Source of the DNA: Janibacter terrae NBRC 107853
Lineage (GTDB): Bacteria > Actinomycetota > Actinomycetes > Actinomycetales > Dermatophilaceae
NCBI RefSeq assembly: GCF_001591405.1
Contig: NZ_BCUV01000006.1
Location: 372,001-436,000, forward strand
DNA length: 64,000 nucleotides
Reading direction: 5' to 3'
Below the pieces are notes generated by a model that was given only the letters and a program-made list of their open reading frames with translations, did not search any database and was not told where the DNA came from. A program made the translations under genes and the position numbers. This document shows, piece after piece, positions 30,752 through 38,977 of the stretch (position 1 is the stretch's first letter; each line of letters begins with the position of its first letter).

Positions 30752-32289
30752 CCGGTGGCGCTCCGGCTCTCGAGGGCGGCCCGCAGGACCGCCCGGTCGT
30801 CGTGGTCGCGGACCTCGCCGCGGACCTCCTGGCCCTGCTCGTGCCCCTTGCCGAGGACGGCGACGGTGGCGCCGGGACCCGACTCGTGGGCGATCTCGAC
30901 GGCCCGCCGGATCGCGGCGACCCGCCCCTCGATGACCTCGAGGCGGGCGCGGGCGCGTGGCCACACGCCGGCGGCGACGGCCTCCCGGATGAGGGCGGGG
31001 TCCTCGTCCCGGGGGTTGTCGTCGGTGACGATGACGACGTCGGCGTGCGCGGCCGCGGCCGCCCCCATCCCGGGACGCTTGCCCGGGTCACGGCTGCCGC
31101 CGGCTCCGAGGACGACGACGAGCTGGCCGTTGGTCTGCGGACGCAGGGCGGCCAGGGCGGCCCCCACGGCGTCGGGGGTGTGCGCGAAGTCGACGACCGC
31201 GAGCGGCAGGTCCTCGCGCTCCGTGTCGGGGACGACGATCTCCATCCGGCCGGGCACCTCGGGGCGGGTGAGGACGGCGCGGGCGACGTCGTGGGGCTCG
31301 AGCCCGGAGGTGATCATCGCGATCGCCGCCATGGCGGTGTTGACGCGGTTGAAGTCCCCCGGGAGCGCGGACTCCAGGTGCAGCTCACCGACGGGTCCCG
31401 TGAGCGTCATCTGCGGCTGGCGTGGGTCCCCGCCGACGACCCAGTCGGCCTCGACGTCCAGGCGGGAGGTGACGGTCGTGACGGGGACCGCGGCGATGCC
31501 GGCCAGGCGCTGCCCCCACTCGTCGTCGATGCAGATGACCCCGTGCCGTGAGCGGGCGGGGGTGAAGAGGCCGGCCTTGGCCAGGAAGTACTCCTCCATC
31601 GTCCCGTGGAAGTCGAGGTGGTCCTGGCTGAGGTTGGTGAAGACCGCGACGTCGTAGACGACCTCGTCGACGCGGTGGAGGGTCAGGGCGTGGCTCGAGA
31701 CCTCCATGACGCAGTCGTCGACTCCCCGCTCCCCCATGACCGCGAGCAGCGCGTGCAGGTCGGTGGTCTCGGGCGTGGTGCGCACGGACGTGATCCGCTC
31801 CTGGCCCACGCGGGTCTCGATGGTCCCGATGAGCCCGGTCGTGCGGCCGAGGACCTCGAGCGCGGAGACCGCGAGGTAGGCCGTCGTCGTCTTGCCGTTG
31901 GTGCCGGTGATGCCGTACATCGTGGGTCGACGCTGCGCGCTCTCGTAGACCGCCGCGGCGACCCGGCCGAGGACCTCGCGGGGCCGAGCCGTCTCGAGGA
32001 CGGGCAGGTCGACCCCCTTCGCCTGGATGCGCGCCACGCCGTCGGGGTCGGTGAGGACGGCGACCGCCCCCGCCGCGACCGCCCGGTCGACGAAGTCGGC
32101 GCCGTGCGCGCGGGCCCCCGGCAGGGCCGCCCACAGGTCGCCCGGCCGCACGGTGGCGGTGTCGAGGGAGACCCCGGTGACGAGAGTGCCCATGTCCCCG
32201 TGGGCAGGGCGGGCCACGCGGTCACCGATGACGTCGGCGACTGCGTGCAGGCTCAGCGGGGTGACCCGCGCGGGGCGAGGGAAAGACAC
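30748..32289 (-). CDS. murE: UDP-MurNAc-dipeptide--diaminopimelate ligase MurE
   Basis: MurE adds the third stem residue. The protein is 513 residues, with ATP loop GTNGKTTT and central motif NLSQDHLDFHGTMEEY. The specificity loop reads TDDNPRDEDP; the DNPR motif is known to select diaminopimelate rather than lysine, so the wall is predicted to be DAP type. It lies 11 bases after ftsI. This is one of the few residues-to-phenotype predictions possible in the window. Confidence 0.95.
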   Translation of the reverse strand: MSFPRPARVTPLSLHAVADVIGDRVARPAHGDMGTLVTGVSLDTATVRPGDLWAALPGARAHGADFVDRAVAAGAVAVLTDPDGVARIQAKGVDLPVLETARPREVLGRVAAAVYESAQRRPTMYGITGTNGKTTTAYLAVSALEVLGRTTGLIGTIETRVGQERITSVRTTPETTDLHALLAVMGERGVDDCVMEVSSHALTLHRVDEVVYDVAVFTNLSQDHLDFHGTMEEYFLAKAGLFTPARSRHGVICIDDEWGQRLAGIAAVPVTTVTSRLDVEADWVVGGDPRQPQMTLTGPVGELHLESALPGDFNRVNTAMAAIAMITSGLEPHDVARAVLTRPEVPGRMEIVVPDTEREDLPLAVVDFAHTPDAVGAALAALRPQTNGQLVVVLGAGGSRDPGKRPGMGAAAAAHADVVIVTDDNPRDEDPALIREAVAAGVWPRARARLEVIEGRVAAIRRAVEIAHESGPGATVAVLGKGHEQGQEVRGEVRDHDDRAVLRAALESRSATG

Positions 32290-32300
32290 GGTCTGCGACC

Positions 32301-34322
32301 CTACCCGCCGCTCGGTGCACCACGGTCGCGCAGCAGGCCCGGGGTGTCGGCGCTCGGCTTCTTGGCCAGCGTGGTGCGCACCTTGGGTGCCTTGGCGTCC
32401 TGGGGCGTCGGGGGGACCTGCTCCTTCTGCAGGGCGTAGGTCATGACGTCCTTGAAGACCGGGGCGGCCACGACGCCGCCGTAGTACCCCTTGATCGGGC
32501 GCTGGAGGATCACCGAGACGACGAGCTGGGGGTCGTCGGCGGGCGCGAACCCGATGAAGCTCGCGGTCTTGCCCGAGTACCCGCCGACCTGGGAGTCGTA
32601 GCGGTCGGCGGTGCCGGTCTTGCCCGCGACGCGGTAGCCCTTGATCTTCGCCTGGGGGGCGGTGCCCTGGTCGGAGACCACGCCCTCGAGCATCCGCGAG
32701 ACCTGGTCAGCGGTCTTCTCCGAGACCGCGCGGGTGCGCTTGCCGGCCGGGGCGGGGTCCCAGCCGCCCTGCCCGTCACCGACCTCCTTGACGAAGGTGG
32801 GGTTGATCCGCACGCCGTCGTTGGCGATGGCCTGGAAGACGTTGGTCACCTGCACGGCGGTCGTCGAGACGCCCTGGCCGTAGGTGATCGTGTAGCGCTG
32901 CGAGCCGTTCCACGTCTCGGCCTTGGGCAGGAGGCCGGCGGACTCCCCGGGGAACCCGGAGCCGCTCGTGCGCCCGTAGCCGAACTTGCGCAGGTACTCC
33001 TCGAGCGTCCTCGGCGACATCGTCTCGCCGATGAGCATCGTCCCGGTGTTGCTCGACTCGGCGAGGGCGCCGGCGACCGTGCGGTACTCGTCGGGGTGGG
33101 GGTGGCTGTCGCTCAGCGTCCGGTTACCGCGCTCGAGCGAGTACGGCAGGATCATCGGCGTCTCCGGGGTGATCTCGCCCTCCTCCAGCCCCGCCGCGAC
33201 GGTGATGATCTTGGAGGTCGACCCGGGCTCGAAGACGTCGCTGAAGGCGAGGTTGGAGTAGACGCCCTTGCCGTCACTGATGTTGTTGGGGTCGAAGGTC
33301 GGGTACGACGCCAGCGCGACGAGCTCGCCGGAGTCGACGCGCTGCACGACGACGGTGCCGGAGAGGGCGTTGGTCTCCTTGACCTTGTCCGCCAGCGCGT
33401 TCTGCGCGTACCACTGCACGTCGTTGTCGATCGTCAGCCGCACGTCCTTGCCGGACGTGGCCGAGCTGACCTCGTCGGAGGCGTTGGGCAGGCGGGAGCC
33501 GTCCTGGGCGATCTCGTAGGTCGACTGGCCGGGCGTGCCCTTGAGCAGGTCGTCGAGCTGCAGCTCGAGGCCGCCGCCGGCCGTCTGGTCCTGCGGCTGG
33601 ACGAACCCGACGAGCGAGGCGACCGTCGTCGACTGCGGGTAGGTCCGCTGCGAGGAGCGCTCGGAGTAGATGCCGGGGATGCCCAGGGCGTTGATCTTGC
33701 GCCAGGCGAGCGGCGAGATGTTCTTGGCGAGCACCCGGTAGCGCAGGTCACCGGTGAGCTTGGGCGTGAGCTCGGCGACGTCGCTGCCGAGGGGCCCGGC
33801 GAGGTCCTCGGCCGCACCCTGGACGCCGACGGTGGTGAGCGAGCCGTCGACCCTCTTCTCGTACTCGGGCACGGCCGTCTGGTCGACGATGACCGTGCGT
33901 CGCTCCTGGCTCTGCGCGAGGACGGTGTCGTTGGCGTCGTAGATCGTGCCGCGGTGCGCGGGGATCGCCTCGGTCTGGGTGCGCTGACGCAGGGCGTCGG
34001 CCGCGACGGCATCGGAGTCGAAGCCCTGGATGCGCAGCAGCTGGGCCGCGAAGAGGCTGAGTACGACGAGGGTGCCGAGGGTGAGAGCGCGCATGCGGGC
34101 GCGCGGGTTGCCGCCGGGCGGGACCGCTGCCGCGGACGAAGGGCGTGGAGCGCGCGGGGGGCGGGGTGGACGCGGGGGCGGGGTGGAACCGGGGCGCCGG
34201 GCCGGGGAGCTCGCCGGTCGCCTCGTCGCCGTCTTCTTGGCAGCCGTCTGCTTGGCGGCGGTCTTCTTCGCGACCGTCTTCTTCGCGGGGGGACGCTGGG
34301 CCGGGGGTCGGCGTCGGCTCAC
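32301..34322 (-). CDS. ftsI: Penicillin-binding protein FtsI (division transpeptidase)
   Basis: This is the septal class B PBP, 673 residues. A Lys/Ala- and Pro/Arg-rich cytoplasmic tail (about residues 1-75) precedes one membrane helix (LGTLVVLSLFAAQLL). Next come the dimerisation domain and the transpeptidase. The nucleophile is in STSK near residue 366, the second motif is SSN, and KTGT is near 566. No PASTA domains are visible. The cytoplasmic tail is longer than in most relatives and resembles the SigA tail in the same window. Confidence 0.95.
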   Translation of the reverse strand: MSRRRPPAQRPPAKKTVAKKTAAKQTAAKKTATRRPASSPARRPGSTPPPRPPRPPRAPRPSSAAAVPPGGNPRARMRALTLGTLVVLSLFAAQLLRIQGFDSDAVAADALRQRTQTEAIPAHRGTIYDANDTVLAQSQERRTVIVDQTAVPEYEKRVDGSLTTVGVQGAAEDLAGPLGSDVAELTPKLTGDLRYRVLAKNISPLAWRKINALGIPGIYSERSSQRTYPQSTTVASLVGFVQPQDQTAGGGLELQLDDLLKGTPGQSTYEIAQDGSRLPNASDEVSSATSGKDVRLTIDNDVQWYAQNALADKVKETNALSGTVVVQRVDSGELVALASYPTFDPNNISDGKGVYSNLAFSDVFEPGSTSKIITVAAGLEEGEITPETPMILPYSLERGNRTLSDSHPHPDEYRTVAGALAESSNTGTMLIGETMSPRTLEEYLRKFGYGRTSGSGFPGESAGLLPKAETWNGSQRYTITYGQGVSTTAVQVTNVFQAIANDGVRINPTFVKEVGDGQGGWDPAPAGKRTRAVSEKTADQVSRMLEGVVSDQGTAPQAKIKGYRVAGKTGTADRYDSQVGGYSGKTASFIGFAPADDPQLVVSVILQRPIKGYYGGVVAAPVFKDVMTYALQKEQVPPTPQDAKAPKVRTTLAKKPSADTPGLLRDRGAPSGG
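34221..34286 (-). other. Lys/Ala-rich tail segment of FtsI
   Basis: Residues 13-34 of FtsI are repeats of AKKT-type units (PAKKTVAKKTAAKQTAAKKT). It is like histone-H1 and HU tails and is in the cytoplasmic part. See also SigA and the DksA-like protein. Confidence 0.7.
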
Positions 34323-34383
34323 CTCTGGCCCCTCTCCTCGTCGTGCGGTCGTGCGTGCGGTCGTGCGGTCAGCGACGACCCGG

Positions 34384-34860
34384 TCAGCGACTGGTCGGTG
34401 CGGAGACCGTCTCCTTCGATCGCTCGTCCGCGGTCACCGTCGCCGCTGCGTCCACGGTAAAACCGTCGGGCTTCTTGGCGACCGACGCCACGCCGAGGAT
34501 CTGCCCCTTGTCGGGGTCGATGAAGGCGGCGCTGCCGGCCGGCACCATCCCGAGCTCACCGGCGCGGGTCGCGAGGCGCTGGGGCGCCGAGCGGTCGTTG
34601 ACCGTCTGCGCGAGGGAGTCCTCGGTGTCGGCGAGCGCGGCGGAGCGGGCCTCCATGGCGGACACCTCGAAGGAGTCCTGCGCCATGAGCGTGTTGAGGC
34701 CGAGGACCGCGCCGAGCCCGGCGAGGAGCAGGGCGACGCAGGCGACGGGGAACCACGGCGACCCGGCCCGGTCGGCCGGGGTGACGACGTGGAGGGAGGC
34801 GCGCTCGCGGCGGGCGGGCGCGCGGCGCGCGACGGTCGTGGCGACGGACGACTGGCTCAT
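34384..34860 (-). CDS. ftsL: FtsL-like septum formation protein
   Basis: The protein is 158 residues, with a basic N-terminus, one membrane helix ([25 protein letters not shown], a 25-residue span at about 57-81) and a short coiled coil. It ends in a Thr/Ala-rich tail. Sequence conservation in FtsL is low; the position between rsmH and ftsI and the topology justify the name. Its ATG overlaps the rsmH stop. A 61-base gap with short direct repeats separates it from ftsI. Confidence 0.8.
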   Translation of the reverse strand: MSQSSVATTVARRAPARRERASLHVVTPADRAGSPWFPVACVALLLAGLGAVLGLNTLMAQDSFEVSAMEARSAALADTEDSLAQTVNDRSAPQRLATRAGELGMVPAGSAAFIDPDKGQILGVASVAKKPDGFTVDAAATVTADERSKETVSAPTSR

Positions 34861-35861
34861 CTGTGGGTGCCTTTCGGTCGGCGTGGAGGTCTGATGCGCT
34901 CGGCGCCGCGCAGGCGGACCGAGGCGGAGCGGGGGTTGGTGGCGAGCTCCTGCTCGCCGGGGGTGAGCGCGCCGCGCGTCAGCAGGCGCAGCTCGGGCGC
35001 GTGCTCGGGCGGCTCGATCGGCAGGTCGGCGGGTGCGCTCGAGGTGGCTCCGGCCGCGAGCCCGCGCTTGGTGATCCGGTCCTCGAGGGAGTGGAAGGAC
35101 AGGACGACGAGGCGACCGCCGACCGCGAGCCGCTCGAGGGCGACCGGCAGCGCCGCGGCCCAGCCGGCGAGCTCCTGGTTGACCTCGATGCGCAGCGCCT
35201 GGAAGGTCCGCTTGGCCGGGTGCCCGCCGCCGCGCTGCGAGGCCATGGGGATCGTCGCGCGGAGCAGCTCGACGAGCCGTCCGGACCGGTCGAAGGGAGC
35301 GGCCTCCCGCTCCCGGACGATCGCCCCGGCGATCTTGCGGGCGAAGCGCTCCTCGCCGAACTCGGAGAGCACCCGCGACAGCTCCCGCGCGTCGTACGTG
35401 TTGAGCACCTCGGCCGCGGTGATGCCGGTCGTCGGGTCCATCCGCATGTCGAGCGGTGCGTCGTGCGCGTATGCGAAGCCGCGCTCGGTCTCGTCCAGCT
35501 GGAGCGAGGAGACCCCGAGGTCGAAGAAGGCCGAGGTGACGCCTCCGATCCCGAGGTCGTCGAGCACCTCGCCGATCTCGTCGTTGACCGCGTGCACGAG
35601 CGTGGCCCGCTCACCGAACCGCGCGAGCCGCTCCCCCGCGAGGCGCAGCGCCTGCGGGTCGCGGTCGATGCCGATGAGGCGCACCTGCGGGTCGGCCTGC
35701 AGGACCGCCTCCGCGTGGCCGCCCATGCCGAGGGTGCCGTCGACGTGGATCGCGCCCGGCTGCGAGAGCGCGGGCGCGAGGAGCTCGAGGACCTCGTCGA
35801 GCATGACGGGGACGTGGCGGGAGGCCGCGTCGCGGTCGGGCTCGGTGCCGGGGTGCTCCAC
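34857..35861 (-). CDS. rsmH: 16S rRNA (cytosine1402-N4)-methyltransferase RsmH
   Basis: RsmH (MraW) methylates C1402 in the ribosomal P site using SAM. It has 334 residues. The SAM motif [17 protein letters not shown], the [12 protein letters not shown] motif and the C-terminal [11 protein letters not shown] motif identify it. It follows mraZ after 141 bases, a gap that holds a run of GGTGGT/GGGTGG repeats on the plus strand (about 35879-35899) but no gene. Confidence 0.95.
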   Translation of the reverse strand: MEHPGTEPDRDAASRHVPVMLDEVLELLAPALSQPGAIHVDGTLGMGGHAEAVLQADPQVRLIGIDRDPQALRLAGERLARFGERATLVHAVNDEIGEVLDDLGIGGVTSAFFDLGVSSLQLDETERGFAYAHDAPLDMRMDPTTGITAAEVLNTYDARELSRVLSEFGEERFARKIAGAIVREREAAPFDRSGRLVELLRATIPMASQRGGGHPAKRTFQALRIEVNQELAGWAAALPVALERLAVGGRLVVLSFHSLEDRITKRGLAAGATSSAPADLPIEPPEHAPELRLLTRGALTPGEQELATNPRSASVRLRGAERIRPPRRPKGTHR

Positions 35862-36002
35862 GGTGCTCCCTTCGTGCTGGTGGTGGGTGGTGGGTGGTCC
35901 CCGGTCCGGTGTGCTGCTGCCACCTGGTCCCCATCCGGGACGTTCCGGCCCGGGGGAAGTCGGGTCGGCGCCGTCACGGCTGGAGGCCGGGTGGCAGCTG
36001 CG

Positions 36003-36434
36003 TCACATGAGTCCGGGGATCACTTCCTCGGACTGGTCGGCGAAGGCCTGCTCGGTGCTGGCGAGGTAGTCGTTCCACGCGGCGGTGTCCCAGACCTCGA
36101 CGCGGGACCCGGTGCCGATGACCGTGCAGTCGCGGTCGAGGCCGGCGTACTGGCGCAGCGCGGCCGGCACGGTGACGCGGCCCTGCTTGTCGGGGATCTC
36201 GTCGCTGGCGCCGGAGAGGAAGACGCGCATGTAGTCCCGCGCGGCCTTGCTGGAGGTGGGCGCCTCTTGGAACTTCTGCGTGATCTTCGTGAACTCGTCC
36301 ATCGGGAAGACGTAGAGGCACCGCTCCTGGCCACGGGTCATGACGAGACCGCCGGCGAGCTTGTCGCGGAACTTCGCCGGGAGGAAGAGCCGGCCCTTGT
36401 CGTCGAGCTTCGGGGTGTGGGTACCGAGAAACAA
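36003..36434 (-). CDS. mraZ: Transcriptional regulator MraZ
   Basis: MraZ is a DNA-binding repressor of the dcw operon with two AbrB-like SpoVT repeats. The TTG at 36434 ([15 protein letters not shown]) gives exactly 143 residues, the length of mycobacterial MraZ, and has GGGAGG eight bases upstream. Longer ATG/GTG starts would add a non-conserved tail. The two domains each carry the DxxGR core ([15 protein letters not shown] and [15 protein letters not shown]). It is first in the dcw operon. Candidate binding sites lie upstream. Confidence 0.92.
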   Translation of the reverse strand: MFLGTHTPKLDDKGRLFLPAKFRDKLAGGLVMTRGQERCLYVFPMDEFTKITQKFQEAPTSSKAARDYMRVFLSGASDEIPDKQGRVTVPAALRQYAGLDRDCTVIGTGSRVEVWDTAAWNDYLASTEQAFADQSEEVIPGLM

Positions 36435-36489
36435 CGCGGCCACCTCCCCTTCGTGTCGACCCTCATGGCTCCCTGCCCTTCCTTGTTCC

Positions 36490-36504
36490 ACCACTTTACT
36501 CCAC
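36490..36504 (-). promoter_or_regulatory. MraZ-box-like direct repeat, minus strand
   Basis: GTGGA-GTAAA-GTGGT on the minus strand places two GTGG cores exactly 10 bases apart, 56 bases before the mraZ start. In E. coli and mycoplasmas MraZ binds direct repeats of (G)TGGG-like cores with the same 10-base period. Confidence 0.5.
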
Positions 36505-36577
36505 TGGGACCGAAAACACACCCTCCACGGGCCGTGGATCGCGAGCTGGACCCTGGGTTTCGCCTGAGAAATAGGGG

Positions 36578-36592
36578 GTGGTGCAAAGTGGG
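36578..36592 (+). promoter_or_regulatory. MraZ-box-like direct repeat, plus strand
   Basis: GTGGT-GCAAA-GTGGG on the plus strand has the same 10-base period and nearly the same spacer as the minus-strand site 74 bases away. It faces the moxR operon. The 325-base gap 36435-36759 holds no gene; I found no convincing -35/-10 pair for either direction. Confidence 0.4.
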
Positions 36593-36759
36593 GCGATTTT
36601 CACGCCAGGTACCGGCGAAGGGCGTCCCTCCCGGCCCCCCTTCGTCCTCGAGGAGCGTCGTGCCGCCGGATCGTGGAGTCGGGGGCACCGCGCGACGTAG
36701 GGTCGGGAGCACATCGGAGTGGCGTGGGGCGGCGGACGTCGTCCCGGATCGGAGTCGTG

Positions 36760-37752
36760 GTGACACTCAGCAGGGAAGGCGTCCCCTCGGCGCCTGCGCC
36801 CCCGAGCGCACTCGACCAGGTCCGCGCGGTCGGCCGCGAGCTCGCCGAGGCGATGAACGCCGTCATCGAGGGCAAGCCGGAGGTCGTCGACACCGCCGTC
36901 ACCGTGCTGCTGGCCGAGGGCCACCTGCTCATCGAGGACGTGCCCGGGGTCGGCAAGACGATGCTGGCGAAGACCCTGGCCCGCAGCATCGACGCGTCGG
37001 TGCGCCGGGTGCAGTTCACGCCGGACCTGCTGCCGAGCGACATCACCGGCGTGAGCATCTTCAACCAGGACCAGCGCGAGTTCGAGTTCCGTCCCGGCGC
37101 GGTCTTCGCCAACGTGGTCGTCGGTGACGAGATCAACCGCGCCTCACCCAAGGCGCAGTCGGCCCTCCTGGAGTGCATGGAGGAGGCGCAGGTGACCGTC
37201 GACGGGCACACCTACGCGCTGCCCCACCCCTTCATCATCATGGCGACGCAGAACCCCGTGGAGATGGAGGGCACCTACCCCCTCCCGGAGGCGCAGCGCG
37301 ACCGGTTCATGGCCCGGCTGTCGATGGGCTACCCCACCGCCGGCTCCGAGGTCGCGATGCTCGACCACCACGGCGCGCGCTCGCCGCTGCAGGACCTGCG
37401 TCCGGTGACCGATGCCGCGACCATCAGCCGCCTCGTCGCCGCGGTGCGCACGGTCCACGCCTCGAGCGCGGTGCGCCAGTACGTCGTCGACATCGCGACG
37501 GCCACGCGCACCAGCTCGCTCGTGCGCCTCGGCGCCTCCCCGCGCGCCACCCTCCACCTCCTGCGCGCCGGCCGGGCGCGCGCGGCGCTCAGCGGGCGCC
37601 ACCACGTGCTGCCCGACGACATCCAGGCCCTCGCGCCGGTCGTCCTCGCGCACCGGCTGCTGCTGAGCAGCGAGGCGCAGCTCGCCCGACGGGAGCCCGC
37701 CGACATCGTCACCGAGCTCGTGCAACGCACCCGCGTGCCTGCCTCTCGGTGA
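36760..37752 (+). CDS. MoxR-family AAA+ ATPase
   Basis: The protein is 330 residues. Walker A (VPGVGKTM) is at residues 61-68 and Walker B (VVVGDEINRA) near 112. The MoxR insert motifs ALLECMEEAQVTVDG and ATQNPVEMEGTYPLPEAQ are present. MoxR ATPases act as chaperones for partner proteins encoded next door, usually a DUF58 protein, as here. Two adjacent GTGs (36757 and 36760) are possible starts; the second has better spacing from GGAG. Confidence 0.9.
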   Translation: MTLSREGVPSAPAPPSALDQVRAVGRELAEAMNAVIEGKPEVVDTAVTVLLAEGHLLIEDVPGVGKTMLAKTLARSIDASVRRVQFTPDLLPSDITGVSIFNQDQREFEFRPGAVFANVVVGDEINRASPKAQSALLECMEEAQVTVDGHTYALPHPFIIMATQNPVEMEGTYPLPEAQRDRFMARLSMGYPTAGSEVAMLDHHGARSPLQDLRPVTDAATISRLVAAVRTVHASSAVRQYVVDIATATRTSSLVRLGASPRATLHLLRAGRARAALSGRHHVLPDDIQALAPVVLAHRLLLSSEAQLARREPADIVTELVQRTRVPASR

Positions 37753-37762
37753 GTGGGCACCG

Positions 37763-38977
37763 GTGACCGCGCGGGGCAAGGGCTTCCTCGGGGCCGGCGT
37801 GGTCGTCGGACTGTGCGGGCTCGTGCTCGGGCTGCACGACCTGACCAAGATCGGCGTCCTGCTGGCCCTGCTCCCCGCGCTCGCGCTGCTCCTCGCCCGA
37901 CGTGACCACGAGCTCGAGGTGACCCGCACCGTCGAGCCGACCCGGATCACCACCGACGGCCACGCCGACGTCACGGTGGAGGTGCGCAACGCCGGCCGGC
38001 TCCCGACCCCCCTCCTGCGCGGCGAGGAGCACCTGGCCTACGCGCTCGGCGACCGTCCCCGCCTGCTCATCGCCCCGCTCGAAGGGGGTGGCTCCCGCCG
38101 GGTGGGCTACCGCGTCCGCTCGCACGTGCGCGGACGCCACCAGATCGGGCCGCTCACCTTCCGGCTCGCCGACCCCTTCGGCCTCGTGACCCGGGCCGTG
38201 ACGGTGCCGGACACGACCTCGCTCGTCGTGCTCCCCCGGGTGCTGCCGCTCACGCCCGTGCGCGGGGTGGGCGCGGGCGGTGGCGGCGAGACCTCCGCCG
38301 CCTCACGGGTCTCGCTCCAGGGCGAGGACGACGTGGGCGTGCGGGAGTACCGCATCGGTGACGACCTGCGGCGCATCCACTGGCGCTCGACGGCCCGGAC
38401 CGGGGAGACGATGGTCCGCCAGGACGAGCAGCCCTCGCGGCGGAGGGCGCTCGTCCTGCTCGACGACCGTGCGGTCGCGCACGCCGGTACGGGCAACGGC
38501 GGGTCCTTCGAGTGGTCGGTCACCGCGGTCGCGTCCATCGTCACGCTCCTGCTGTCCGAGCGCTTCGAGGTCCACCTGTGCCTGGCCTCCGACGAGGCCG
38601 GCGCGGTGCGCCCCCTCGAGGGCCTCGACCACGCGCTCGACGAGCTCGCCGCCGTGGAGCCGCGGGCGACGACCAGCCCACGGGGGCTCGTCGAGTCCCT
38701 CGACGACTTCATGCAGCACGGGGGCGGGCTCGTCATCGGGGTCGTCGGCGACCTCGGCGACGACATCGCCGACCTGTGCACGGCCCGCTCGCGCCACGGG
38801 CTCGCGCTCGTCATCGACCGCGGTGGGTTCCACTCCGGTGCTCGCGCTGAGGGAGCTGCGGTCTCGACGGCGCGCATCCTCGCCGGCGGGGGCTGGCACG
38901 CCGAGGTCGTCCGCCCCGGCGACGGCCTCCAGGACCAGTGGGCCCGCGTGACCGTCGGGCTGGGGGTCCGGGCATGA
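37763..38977 (+). CDS. DUF58 domain protein
   Basis: The protein is 404 residues. Two N-terminal membrane helices (GFLGAGVVVGLCGLVLGL and IGVLLALLPALALLLA) precede an immunoglobulin-like segment. The DUF58 block carries the signature DVGVREYRIGDDLRRIHWRSTARTG-type sequence (residues about 192-216). A von-Willebrand-like fold follows (ALVLLDDRAV). It is coupled to MoxR (10-base gap) and to the transglutaminase (ATGA overlap). The operon type is common in actinobacteria; the substrate is unknown. Confidence 0.88.
   Translation: MTARGKGFLGAGVVVGLCGLVLGLHDLTKIGVLLALLPALALLLARRDHELEVTRTVEPTRITTDGHADVTVEVRNAGRLPTPLLRGEEHLAYALGDRPRLLIAPLEGGGSRRVGYRVRSHVRGRHQIGPLTFRLADPFGLVTRAVTVPDTTSLVVLPRVLPLTPVRGVGAGGGGETSAASRVSLQGEDDVGVREYRIGDDLRRIHWRSTARTGETMVRQDEQPSRRRALVLLDDRAVAHAGTGNGGSFEWSVTAVASIVTLLLSERFEVHLCLASDEAGAVRPLEGLDHALDELAAVEPRATTSPRGLVESLDDFMQHGGGLVIGVVGDLGDDIADLCTARSRHGLALVIDRGGFHSGARAEGAAVSTARILAGGGWHAEVVRPGDGLQDQWARVTVGLGVRA

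Noticed and set aside
34323-34383. Small gene or regulatory repeat between ftsL and ftsI
   Set aside because: The gap is only 61 bases with short GTGCGGTC direct repeats. No start with a ribosome site gives a credible peptide.
35879-35899. GGTGGT/GGGTGG run in the mraZ-rsmH gap as further MraZ boxes or a G-quadruplex
   Set aside because: The run lacks the 10-base period seen upstream of mraZ, and simple G/T runs are common at this base composition. Not strong enough to call.
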